64,000 bases of DNA from Alicyclobacillus hesperidum (GTDB lineage: Bacteria > Bacillota > Bacilli > Alicyclobacillales > Alicyclobacillaceae), in contig NZ_FNOJ01000004.1 in the NCBI RefSeq assembly GCF_900107035.1, positions 181,307 to 245,306 of the forward strand. Direction: 5' to 3'. This document shows positions 36,890 to 44,150 of the stretch, in pieces. Both the position numbers and the translations under genes were made by a program. Position 1 is the first letter of the stretch; the number at the start of each line of letters is the position of its first letter. The notes under the pieces are model-generated. The model was not told where the DNA came from and searched no databases. It saw only the letters and a program-made list of their open reading frames with translations.

Positions 36890-37756
36890 TCACTCCACGC
36901 CGTTTGCCAAGTGACGGATGGCGTCCTGCGGTGAACGCGAACTTGCCGCTGGCCACGCCTGTTGCCGATCCGCCGACCAATGCAAGCGTTTTGCCGCCCC
37001 CTCTGCCACAAGCGGATCGATGCCTGCGCTTTTCAAGGTTTTGACTGCTTCGTCCATTTCGTGCGCCCGCCGTTGACCGTGCTGTAAGTTGCGCTCGACG
37101 AGATACCATGCCAGCGTTGAAAGTTGGTGCTGGGGAAAAGATGCGTCGAGCGAAGCCAGCATATCTGCGGTGACCCCGTACCTTTCTGCGGCGACAAGCG
37201 CCTCGATGAACAAGGCTTCCAGGCCTTTGAGCACGGTGCTTCGGCACATCTTCAAGGCGGCTCCGGATCCAATCTCTCCGGCCAAGACCGAAATCTTGCA
37301 CCCATATGGGCGCAGGGCAGCGGCAAAAGCCTCGGCTCCCGGCCCGTCGGCGACCATTGGCACGCGGTGGCGATGGGGTCCCACGGCTGACATTACAGCG
37401 ACAGAGGCAAACCATGCACTGGCTTGCGCTCGATGCACGACTTCCCCAATTTCGCGCTTCACGGCTGGCGAACAGGAGTTCAGATCGGCATACACCTGAC
37501 CGGGCTGTAGATACGGCGCAATGGTACGTGCCACGTCTGCCGCGACGCTCGCCGTGACCATGGACAAAACCACATCGGCTTGTGCACAAACATCCTTGGC
37601 GCTACCGAGAAGCTGGACGCCAGCCGCCAGTGCGCGCCCTTCCATGCTGCTGTTCTGCATCGCATCATACGCAACCATCTGTGCAAGGCCTGCTTCATGC
37701 AGACCAAGTGCGATGGTCGACGCCGCTTCGCCAAACCCGATGAAACCTAGTCGCAC
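36890..37756 (-). CDS. 6PGDH-like NAD(P)-dependent dehydrogenase with DUF1932 domain
   Basis: This 288-residue beta-hydroxyacid-dehydrogenase-type protein has an N-terminal Rossmann motif (GFIGFGEAASTIA), a catalytic-lysine-like GAALKMCRSTVLKGLEALF helix and a C-terminal DUF1932 domain. Its substrate is not established from sequence. It is the last gene of an operon encoding an extradiol dioxygenase, 4-oxalomesaconate hydratase and the matching aldolase, 3 bp after the aldolase stop. It may oxidise the semialdehyde/hemiacetal ring-cleavage product in place of LigC; reduction of the downstream ketoacid is the alternative. Confidence 0.75.
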   Translation of the reverse strand: MRLGFIGFGEAASTIALGLHEAGLAQMVAYDAMQNSSMEGRALAAGVQLLGSAKDVCAQADVVLSMVTASVAADVARTIAPYLQPGQVYADLNSCSPAVKREIGEVVHRAQASAWFASVAVMSAVGPHRHRVPMVADGPGAEAFAAALRPYGCKISVLAGEIGSGAALKMCRSTVLKGLEALFIEALVAAERYGVTADMLASLDASFPQHQLSTLAWYLVERNLQHGQRRAHEMDEAVKTLKSAGIDPLVAEGAAKRLHWSADRQQAWPAASSRSPQDAIRHLANGVE

Positions 37757-37759
37757 GGC

Positions 37760-38455
37760 TCACCCCTCCCATTCGGATTGAGAGACCCAGGTCACGCCCA
37801 TGGCTTTCAACTTGTCGCGCAAACCGTAAATTTCCAAGCCCAATTCGCCACTCTGCAGGCGAGCGCGTGTTTTTTCCTCTTTTTCGATCCGCAGTTGTGC
37901 CAATCGTGCAATTTCTGCGGCACGTTCTTGCGGAACGCACACGACGCCGTCGGCATCTGCAACAATGATATCTCCAGGACGAACCGCGACACCTGCACAG
38001 ACGACGGGTACGTTCACGCTGCCAGGCGTCGCTTTCACCGTACCCTGAGCGCTGATGGCTCGCGACCATACGGGAAAGTGTAGCGCTGTCAAATCCGCCA
38101 CATCGCGCACGCCTGCTTCGATGATGAGCCCCGTCACGCCATGCACTTGCATCGAAGTCGCGAGCAGTTCACCAAACATGCCGTCGGTGGACGGCGACGT
38201 GGTTGTGACAACGACCAGGTCGCCGGGTTCAGAGACATCGAGTGAAGCGTGAATCATGACGTTGTCGCCAGGGTGGCTCAACACGGTGACCGCTGTGCCA
38301 AATGCTTTGGCGTCGGGGTAAATAGGACGCATGTACGGCAGCATGAGACCACTTCGCCCCATTGCCTCGTGTAAAGTTGCAACCGAGTAACTCCCAATTT
38401 GTTCCACGAGTTCTCGATCCGGACGACGAATATTGGTTACGATCACGGGTTTCAT
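37760..38455 (-). CDS. 4-carboxy-4-hydroxy-2-oxoadipate aldolase / oxaloacetate decarboxylase (RraA family)
   Basis: This RraA-fold class II aldolase of 231 residues matches LigK/ProA/GalC-type enzymes. Characteristic residues lie in EAGVRDVADL (the arginine-aspartate pair) and VRPGDIIVADADGVVCVP. It would cleave 4-carboxy-4-hydroxy-2-oxoadipate into pyruvate and oxaloacetate. The ATG at 38455 follows GGAGG and overlaps the stop of the upstream hydratase gene; the frame extends to 38602 only inside that gene. RraA-fold proteins can have other functions, but adjacency to a GalB-like hydratase makes the aldolase call strong. Confidence 0.88.
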   Translation of the reverse strand: MKPVIVTNIRRPDRELVEQIGSYSVATLHEAMGRSGLMLPYMRPIYPDAKAFGTAVTVLSHPGDNVMIHASLDVSEPGDLVVVTTTSPSTDGMFGELLATSMQVHGVTGLIIEAGVRDVADLTALHFPVWSRAISAQGTVKATPGSVNVPVVCAGVAVRPGDIIVADADGVVCVPQERAAEIARLAQLRIEKEEKTRARLQSGELGLEIYGLRDKLKAMGVTWVSQSEWEG

Positions 38456-39168
38456 ACAAACGCACCTCCGACCGATGGGAAGACGCGTTGATAAGCTTCC
38501 GCGTACACGATGGGCTGCCCGGAATTGCGCCCTGCCTGAACGCCGCGCCGCTTTGCGACGTCGGTGTAATACGCCCAAAGATGTTCCTGCGCCTGCATGC
38601 ACTCCATAGCTTGGCGCTTCTTGTCGAAGACCGATGTGATATCGAGGAGTAGATCAATACGAAATTGGCACTGTTCTGGTTGATGTGGTTCGAAGGAGTA
38701 TAACTGCGGCGCGCCAATGGGAGGATGCTCCGATGGATACCCGTGTGCCTGCGCGAGAATGCGCGCTTCGCGAACCAGTTCTGCCGTGCGCGGGTGATCG
38801 GCATTGTACGGATCGAGAAAGGTATGCGTAAGGATGACGTCCGGGCGATGAGCACGGATCTCTTGAACCAGGCCGTCACGAAGCTCTGGCGTAACGTCGA
38901 TTGGATAATCGCCAACGTCAAAGAACCGAATGTCTGCACCGAGTATGGCCGCCGCCTGTTCCGCTTCCGCACGTCGGATGGCCTTGATCTCCTCCAGGCT
39001 CTTCCCGTCTTTCCACAGGCGGGCCGACTCACCGCGTTCGCCAAAACTTAAGCACAGCACCCGTACTTTCCAACCTTGTGAACGATGCAGCGCAATGGCG
39101 CCACCTGCCCGCCACACGAAATCGGCTGCATGAGCACTGACGACAAACAGTGTTCCGGGTTGTGACAT
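38452..39168 (-). CDS. 4-oxalomesaconate hydratase, GalB-like (PIG-L family)
   Basis: This 238-residue PIG-L/LmbE-fold metalloprotein has the N-terminal SAHAADFVWRAGGAIA (variant of the AHxDDE zinc motif) and the NADHPRTAELV histidine motif. This variant resembles Pseudomonas putida GalB, the zinc-dependent 4-oxalomesaconate hydratase of gallate catabolism. It forms 4-carboxy-4-hydroxy-2-oxoadipate, the substrate of the aldolase encoded by the overlapping next gene. A deacetylase function is possible from the fold alone but is unlikely in this operon. Confidence 0.82.
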   Translation of the reverse strand: MSQPGTLFVVSAHAADFVWRAGGAIALHRSQGWKVRVLCLSFGERGESARLWKDGKSLEEIKAIRRAEAEQAAAILGADIRFFDVGDYPIDVTPELRDGLVQEIRAHRPDVILTHTFLDPYNADHPRTAELVREARILAQAHGYPSEHPPIGAPQLYSFEPHQPEQCQFRIDLLLDITSVFDKKRQAMECMQAQEHLWAYYTDVAKRRGVQAGRNSGQPIVYAEAYQRVFPSVGGAFV

Positions 39169-39228
39169 TTTCTTCGTCCTCCTTCACAGTCGCTATATAA
39201 GAAAAATAGATGAACAAGTTCGGCGACA

Positions 39229-40134
39229 TTACAACGAAACCAAGCGGGCTGGGTTGTCGACGAGCATTCTGCGCACATCTGCTTCCGAAACGGATGCGGC
39301 AAGCAATCTTTCGGCATAGTCGATGAGTCCATCTACGATGCCAGGATTCGTTTTTTGGCCGAGGTCTGTGGATAACAACGTGCGCTCCGGACCCACCGCG
39401 CGGATCGCCTCATACAACTGATCCCAGGTGCACTTGTTGGTGTAGAACGTCGTGTAGCAGTGTTCGATGATCGCCCCCATCTCTGCGAGACGTACCTGAT
39501 CGGCAATAGAAAGCGCCTCCGAAGGGAACAAGGCGTGCGTGACAATTACGCGATCGACGCCAATTTCACGCGCCGCTTCAACCACGGCGAAAATTTCATC
39601 GCGGGCCAAGTGACCTGTGGCGAGCACCATCTTGTATTGGCGAATGAGTTCAAGGCAGGCCCGCACATCGTCTCGCAGTTGTCCGCGCTCGTCGAGCACG
39701 GACAGTGGTGCAGTCGCGATGCCTTGCGCCCGTACTTCTTCTTGAATGCGCGCCCAAAATGGCAAATGTGCGGCTCCGCGAGCCTTTTGCTTCTCTTCGC
39801 TCTCATTGGCTGCATCGACCGTCGGCAACCATACGATGCGGGCGCCGGCGCGTCCTGCGATGTCGACGACGACAGGATTAAAACCGCCCACCGTGTGATT
39901 CAGCGCGATCGCGCCGATGACGTCGACGCCCGGTACGACGGAGGAAACCACTTTCGCTCGCTCAACCGTCGGAAAATAATGCGATTTGAGCGCAAAACCT
40001 CGCCAGCCGATGGCATTGAACTGTTGTGCGAGTGTCACGTCGTCGATGCTGCGCTCGACTAGATCTGGCCAGACGTGAACGTGTAAATCATAGGCTCCTG
40101 CCAACAGGCGGATGATGTGTTCGGATTGAGGCAT
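39229..40134 (-). CDS. DUF6282 metal-dependent hydrolase, candidate ring-cleavage lactonase
   Basis: This 301-residue amidohydrolase-like TIM barrel has an N-terminal HxH (AYDLHVHVWPD, residues about 14-24), later histidines in ATGHLARDEI and VTHALFPS, and an aspartate in LLSTDLGQ. These are consistent with a metal centre. The exact reaction is not known for this family. Position between a ring-cleavage dioxygenase/GntR pair and 4-oxalomesaconate hydratase suggests hydrolysis of 2-pyrone-4,6-dicarboxylate or a related lactone, the step done elsewhere by LigI. It is preceded by an operator-like palindrome. Confidence 0.72.
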   Translation of the reverse strand: MPQSEHIIRLLAGAYDLHVHVWPDLVERSIDDVTLAQQFNAIGWRGFALKSHYFPTVERAKVVSSVVPGVDVIGAIALNHTVGGFNPVVVDIAGRAGARIVWLPTVDAANESEEKQKARGAAHLPFWARIQEEVRAQGIATAPLSVLDERGQLRDDVRACLELIRQYKMVLATGHLARDEIFAVVEAAREIGVDRVIVTHALFPSEALSIADQVRLAEMGAIIEHCYTTFYTNKCTWDQLYEAIRAVGPERTLLSTDLGQKTNPGIVDGLIDYAERLLAASVSEADVRRMLVDNPARLVSL

Positions 40135-40184
40135 GAACTGAAACCCACCCTTTCTGAATATAAGAAGTACAATTATGCCGACAA

Positions 40185-40198
40185 AATTGTTGACAATT
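40185..40198 (-). promoter_or_regulatory. operator-like palindrome upstream of the DUF6282 gene
   Basis: AATTGT and ACAATT are separated by TG, a perfect 6+6 inverted repeat located 51 bp before the DUF6282 start, in the gap after the GntR gene. It resembles the TNGT..ACNA pattern of FadR-type GntR operators, with one base less spacing. Confidence 0.5.
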
Positions 40199-40225
40199 CA
40201 GGGTGTGACAAAGAAGACCATCTCC

Positions 40226-40245
40226 GAGGTCAGGGCCCTGACCTC
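40226..40245. other. perfect 20-bp GC-rich palindrome at the 3' end of the GntR gene
   Basis: The half-site GAGGTCAGGG is followed immediately by its exact reverse complement. The palindrome overlaps the GntR stop codon. There is no adjacent U run, so it is not an obvious terminator; it may be a protein site or an RNA processing stem. Confidence 0.7.
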
Positions 40246-40877
40246 ATCTTGCGCAACGTATCACAAACATGCGACAGATGTTTGCGCATCGCTTGTTCTG
40301 CAGCATCCGCGTCGCGCCCCGCAATGGCCTGCACAATGGCGGTGTGCTCCTGTAGCGAGGGATGCGAGCGGCCAGGGGCAAGAATGGTTCGATATTGGTA
40401 GCGGACGTTTTGTGAGTTGAGCGTATCGAGCAGTCGGCGCGCCGTCGAGTGGCGAGACATCTCGGCAATCGTGCGGTGCAATCGGGCATTGCCCTCTGAA
40501 TACGAAACGAGATCTCCCTCTTCGAATTTTTCACGCATCCATCCCAAGAGTTCCTCAATTTTGTCGATCTCGTCATCCGTCGCACGCTCTGCCGCGTAGC
40601 GAGCAATGATGCATTCCAGCGCCATGCGTACCTCCAAAATCTCGACCGCTTCCTCGTGGGATACGTGGCGCACACGAGCACCGCGATAACGTTCGCGTTC
40701 AACCAATCCCTCTTGTTCCAAGCGCGCCAACACCGTGCGCACCGTCGCGCGGCTCGCCCCGAGCCAACGCGCCAAGTCCATTTCCACCAGGCGCTGTGCC
40801 GGCATCAACGTACCGTCGACAATCGCCGTCCGCAGTTTTCGATAGCATTCGTCTTCTGTGTACCCCTGGCTCTGCAT
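40230..40877 (-). CDS. GntR-family transcriptional regulator (FadR/FCD type)
   Basis: This protein of about 215 residues has an N-terminal winged helix (ARWLGASRATVRTVLARLEQEGLVE) and a C-terminal FCD ligand-binding domain. The FCD domain has metal-type residues (EGNARLHRTIAEMS, EHTAIVQAIAGRD). It lies between the extradiol dioxygenase and the metallohydrolase and probably senses a pathway acid. TNGTNNNACNA-like sites flank it at 41956 and 40185. The start is uncertain: ATG 40877 is chosen, but a TTG at 40907 and another at 40883 are in frame. Confidence 0.85.
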   Translation of the reverse strand: MQSQGYTEDECYRKLRTAIVDGTLMPAQRLVEMDLARWLGASRATVRTVLARLEQEGLVERERYRGARVRHVSHEEAVEILEVRMALECIIARYAAERATDDEIDKIEELLGWMREKFEEGDLVSYSEGNARLHRTIAEMSRHSTARRLLDTLNSQNVRYQYRTILAPGRSHPSLQEHTAIVQAIAGRDADAAEQAMRKHLSHVCDTLRKMRSGP

Positions 40878-40926
40878 TTCCAAGAGCCGGCACCGCCTTT
40901 CCGACAACTTCTGCTTTTATGCACAG

Positions 40927-41874
40927 TTATACCACAGGCGTGCCGTAATGATGGAAACTTTCTACGGTCTTGTTCCCCCAGGCCTGCCCACGTGCGCGCT
41001 CTTCCTCTGTCCACGTGATGGGCTGCCAATCTGGGGCGAGCACGAGGTAGCCGCCGGAACAGATTTCGATCCGGTTGCCTCCAGGTTCGTAAACGTATAC
41101 AAAGTAGGTCTGGTTAATTGCGTGTTTGCTTGGGGCGAACTCAATGAAAACACCAGCGTCGACAAACAAGTCGGCTGCACGCCAGATGGCCTCGTTGGTA
41201 TCGACGCGAAAAGCGATGTGGTGCAGGCGCCCACGAGCACCTGTGGCATCCTGAGTATAGACGAGGTCATAAGATTTATTGCTGCAGCGATACCACACGC
41301 CCGGACGGCGACCATTGTTCAGTTGGATCTGCTCTGTGAGGCGCAAACCGAGGTACTTCTCGACAAAATCGCCGTCTGCTTCGGCATGCGAGGATAGATA
41401 GTTGACATGATCCATAGTCTTGACCCCGACGCCGCGACCGGTAAACTTCTGTGGTTGATTCTTAAGTGTTGGTCGCAGGTCTGCGGATGGCTGGTAATGC
41501 TCGGTCTCATAATAGAGTTCCATCAGGTGGCCGTCTGGACCATGAAACGCGTACGCGCGTCCATGTCCGATATCGCCTTCATGCCACCTGCCCTCGCACC
41601 CAGCCATGGTAACAGCCTCTACGCGCCGTTCTAACGCGGCCTCGCTCGCGGCGCGCAAAGCCGTGTGGCCCACGCCGGCGTGGCCAGACTCTGTCAATTT
41701 GATGGAATAGCGTTCATAGTCTCCAAAGCAACGCAAATACACCGATTGTCCTTGCCGAGCGACTTCTTCCATGCCGAGGAGTTCACGAAAAAACCAGAGG
41801 CTTTCATCAGGCTTTGGAGTCAGCAGTTCGACGTGACCCACATGGGCAATATCGAAACACAGGTCATTGCTCAC
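40927..41874 (-). CDS. type I extradiol dioxygenase (catechol 2,3-dioxygenase-like)
   Basis: This two-domain vicinal-oxygen-chelate dioxygenase has 315 residues. The iron ligands are visible in the second domain and beyond: His in MDHVNYL, His in RLHHIAFRV and Glu in GNRIEICSGGY. The N-terminal domain begins HVGHVELLTPKPDESLWFF, as in thermophilic Bacillus catechol 2,3-dioxygenases. It heads an operon ending in 4-oxalomesaconate hydratase and aldolase, so the true substrate may be a carboxylated catechol (protocatechuate or gallate type). Feeding 2-hydroxymuconic semialdehyde into the adjacent pra pathway is the alternative. Confidence 0.85.
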   Translation of the reverse strand: MSNDLCFDIAHVGHVELLTPKPDESLWFFRELLGMEEVARQGQSVYLRCFGDYERYSIKLTESGHAGVGHTALRAASEAALERRVEAVTMAGCEGRWHEGDIGHGRAYAFHGPDGHLMELYYETEHYQPSADLRPTLKNQPQKFTGRGVGVKTMDHVNYLSSHAEADGDFVEKYLGLRLTEQIQLNNGRRPGVWYRCSNKSYDLVYTQDATGARGRLHHIAFRVDTNEAIWRAADLFVDAGVFIEFAPSKHAINQTYFVYVYEPGGNRIEICSGGYLVLAPDWQPITWTEEERARGQAWGNKTVESFHHYGTPVV

Positions 41875-41955
41875 ACCGTTTCACCATCCTGTTCCCAGAC
41901 GGCAACCTATCGCCGTCTGCAAGGCATTCACACGCTTCTGTTTTGATACGCAATA

Positions 41956-41975
41956 TTGTATGACAAAATAGTATA
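41956..41975 (-). promoter_or_regulatory. GntR operator next to the -10 box of the dioxygenase operon
   Basis: TTGTCATACAA on the minus strand (41956-41966) fits the FadR-subfamily consensus TNGTNNNACNA exactly. It lies just downstream of a minus-strand -10 candidate TATACT (41970-41975), so a bound repressor would cover the start site. A weak -35 candidate TGGACA lies 15 bp further upstream. Confidence 0.6.
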
Positions 41976-42051
41976 CAACTTCATTCTGCATGTCCAGAGG
42001 TCATTTGTCAACGCTTTCTTGAGGGCTCCACATGGTGACATTAAGAGAAAA

Positions 42052-42083
42052 GACGACTGCCGTGGTGTACATGGACAGTCGTC
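42052..42083 (-). terminator. intrinsic terminator of the pra operon
   Basis: The stem GACGACTG (42052-42059) pairs with CAGTCGTC (42076-42083). On the minus strand it is followed by TTTTCTCTT. It lies 23 bp after the praH stop. Confidence 0.8.
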
Positions 42084-42105
42084 TATTACGCTATTGCTCA
42101 GGAAT

Positions 42106-43050
42106 TTATGCGTGTGTCAGACCAAGCAGATTGCGTACCGCTCCTTCGTCACACTCGATAGGCGGCCACGCCTGCAAATCAAATGGATAGTCTGATCCGG
42201 GTAACACACGTTCCTTTCCGGCGACGCTGCAAAGCAATTGCAATGCCTCTGCCGACCACAGCACACTGTCATACCAAAAGCGCCGCATATAGCTGGCTGG
42301 TTCGTCGTTCAGGCGCGCCTTGATCTGCGGCCAAACCTCGTATCCTTTGTTCAGACGTCCCAGTTGGTATGGCAGAAAACCGCCGCCGTGCGCCAACAGG
42401 ACACGCATGTTCGGATATCGATCGAGAATGCCGCCGAGGATCAGATCAAGTGCTGAAATGGTCGTTTCCCACGGAACGCCAATCAGATTGGGCATCATGA
42501 GGCGTTGAATCCGTTTGTCGGTATTCAACAGCGGATGAATAAAGACGATGGCTCCCAAACGGTCAGCGACGGACCACAATTCCGCGAAACGTTCGTCGCT
42601 GAGTGGAATGTCACTGACGCCTGGACCGACGATGGCCCCTTTCAGTCCCCGGGTCATGGCCTTTTCAAGTTCATGACAAGCTGCATCCGGATCGTTTAAC
42701 GGCAGCGTCGCCAAAGCTGAGAGATGGGTGCGGTGGCTAGCTACGACACATGCTAAAGCTTCGTTATAAATCGCCGCAAGCTGTTTCGTCACTTCTGGCT
42801 CGACTTCATAAAGGAATAACTGCGGAACCGGTGAAACAAGGGTGTGTTGGATGCCGTTGGCCGACTGATCCGCGAGGTATATATCGAGATCGTAAAACGC
42901 CCGTTTCAGCTCGAATGACCATTTCCCGCCAACCGTCAGAAACGGTTCCTTATCAGGCACTCTTTGCTCCCATACCGCATCGATGGTGCTATTGGTCTTT
43001 AACCAGTCGAGGACCTCGTGTGGGATAAAATGTGAATGAACATCATACAT
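42106..43050 (-). CDS. praH: ACMSD-family decarboxylase, PraH-like (5-carboxy-2-hydroxymuconate-6-semialdehyde decarboxylase)
   Basis: This 314-residue amidohydrolase-superfamily decarboxylase has the zinc motif YDVHSHFIP at the very N-terminus, a histidine in IVFIHPLL, VLLAHGGGFLPY, and the aspartate in LPGSDYPFD. In the protocatechuate 2,3-cleavage pathway this type removes the extra carboxylate from the ring-fission product, giving 2-hydroxymuconic semialdehyde. It is the last gene of the operon, 30 bp after praC. Membership of the ACMSD family is clear; the substrate is inferred from the surrounding genes. Confidence 0.83.
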   Translation of the reverse strand: MYDVHSHFIPHEVLDWLKTNSTIDAVWEQRVPDKEPFLTVGGKWSFELKRAFYDLDIYLADQSANGIQHTLVSPVPQLFLYEVEPEVTKQLAAIYNEALACVVASHRTHLSALATLPLNDPDAACHELEKAMTRGLKGAIVGPGVSDIPLSDERFAELWSVADRLGAIVFIHPLLNTDKRIQRLMMPNLIGVPWETTISALDLILGGILDRYPNMRVLLAHGGGFLPYQLGRLNKGYEVWPQIKARLNDEPASYMRRFWYDSVLWSAEALQLLCSVAGKERVLPGSDYPFDLQAWPPIECDEGAVRNLLGLTHA

Positions 43051-43080
43051 GCCGTATCACCATCTCTTTAAAAGCCATGT

Positions 43081-43272
43081 TCAGGACGAGGAGTCGGCCT
43101 TTGAAACGCCGCCAACCGCCCAGTTTGCTTTGGGCATTTCGTAAAGTAACACGCGCACAGCATCCGGCTGAACACCGAGCGTACGAACGACGGCGTCCGT
43201 CACTTCCCGAATCAGTGCTCGTTTGGCCTCCGCGGACCGACCCTCAAGAATGCTCATCTGCACTAATGGCAT
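43081..43272 (-). CDS. praC: 4-oxalocrotonate tautomerase
   Basis: This 63-residue 4-OT monomer has the catalytic N-terminal Pro (MPLVQMSILEGRS, Pro1 after Met removal) and the conserved arginines of the family. It converts 2-hydroxymuconate to 2-oxo-3-hexenedioate for the decarboxylase encoded next to it. The ATG has AGGAG nine bases upstream. Confidence 0.9.
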   Translation of the reverse strand: MPLVQMSILEGRSAEAKRALIREVTDAVVRTLGVQPDAVRVLLYEMPKANWAVGGVSKADSSS

Positions 43273-43306
43273 GTCAAGACGCTCCTTTTATGAATCCTAG
43301 TTAAGA

Positions 43307-43327
43307 AGGGGGCAAATAGGGCCCCCT
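43307..43327 (-). terminator. intra-operon hairpin between praD and praC
   Basis: AGGGGGC (43307-43313) and GCCCCCT (43321-43327) form a 7-bp GC stem, followed on the minus strand by TCTTAACTAG. With a weak U tract it may attenuate, or protect the upstream mRNA, rather than fully terminate. Confidence 0.4.
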
Positions 43328-43342
43328 CGTTCGTGCGCAGGT

Positions 43343-44116
43343 TTATTGGCTAACCGTGAGTTCGATCTCGCCCATCCCTTCGAAGGAGACAGAGATCCGA
43401 TCTCCATCGTGAATGTAGATTGCCTCTGTAATGCCTCCGGTTAAGACAACCATACCGGGTTCCACAGCTTTACCGATGCGACTGAGCATCCGCACCTGCT
43501 CTACAACAGAGCGCACTGGGTGGCCGAGAACGGCGGCACCGGCCCCGGTCTGCTCAACCTCTCCGTTTCTCCGCATAACGACACCAACTTGGTCAAGCGC
43601 AATTTGATAGGGAGAATATGCCTGTTCGGCGAGATAGAATTTCGCGCTGGATGCGTTGTCGGCGACGACATCGACGAGCGTGAAGGAAAAGTTTTTGTAA
43701 CGGCTGTCGATAATTTCGACCGCAGGAACCACACACTCGGTCGCGAGCCAGACATCGCGGGGCAGGATCTTGTCGCCTTCCAGGCGGTGCTTGAAAATAA
43801 AAGCGAGTTCTGGCTCAACGCGCGGATGAATGAGCCCCGTGAGCGACACATGCGGGTCATATAACTCCATGCCGTCGAGCAGATGCCCGAAAATAGGCTC
43901 ATCGACACCAACTGATTGTTGTTTCGCCTTGCTCGTTAAACCCATCTTCCATCCGACAAGCTTTTGGCCTTCATTCATGTACTTGCCCATGCAGAGCTGT
44001 TGGATTTCGTACGCATCCTCGACAGACAGTCCTTCGTACCGAAGTGTCAGCTTCTCCAACTCGGCAGCGGATGTTTGATGTCGGTATAACTCGTCTGCGA
44101 TCGCTTGTAAATTCAT
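43343..44116 (-). CDS. praD: 2-oxo-3-hexenedioate (4-oxalocrotonate) decarboxylase
   Basis: This 257-residue fumarylacetoacetase-fold metal enzyme is of the XylI/DmpH type. Decarboxylase-like blocks are LVGWKMGLTSKAKQ, IDSRYKNFSFTLVDVVADNAS and VVLTGGITEAI, which match DmpH better than the paralogous hydratase. It yields 2-hydroxypenta-2,4-dienoate. The ATG at 44116 has GGGAGG eight bases upstream; a frame extension to 44191 overlaps praF. Confidence 0.85.
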   Translation of the reverse strand: MNLQAIADELYRHQTSAAELEKLTLRYEGLSVEDAYEIQQLCMGKYMNEGQKLVGWKMGLTSKAKQQSVGVDEPIFGHLLDGMELYDPHVSLTGLIHPRVEPELAFIFKHRLEGDKILPRDVWLATECVVPAVEIIDSRYKNFSFTLVDVVADNASSAKFYLAEQAYSPYQIALDQVGVVMRRNGEVEQTGAGAAVLGHPVRSVVEQVRMLSRIGKAVEPGMVVLTGGITEAIYIHDGDRISVSFEGMGEIELTVSQ

Positions 44117-44150
44117 CGGTCCATCCTCCCAGAGCTTATCAGACAATCTA

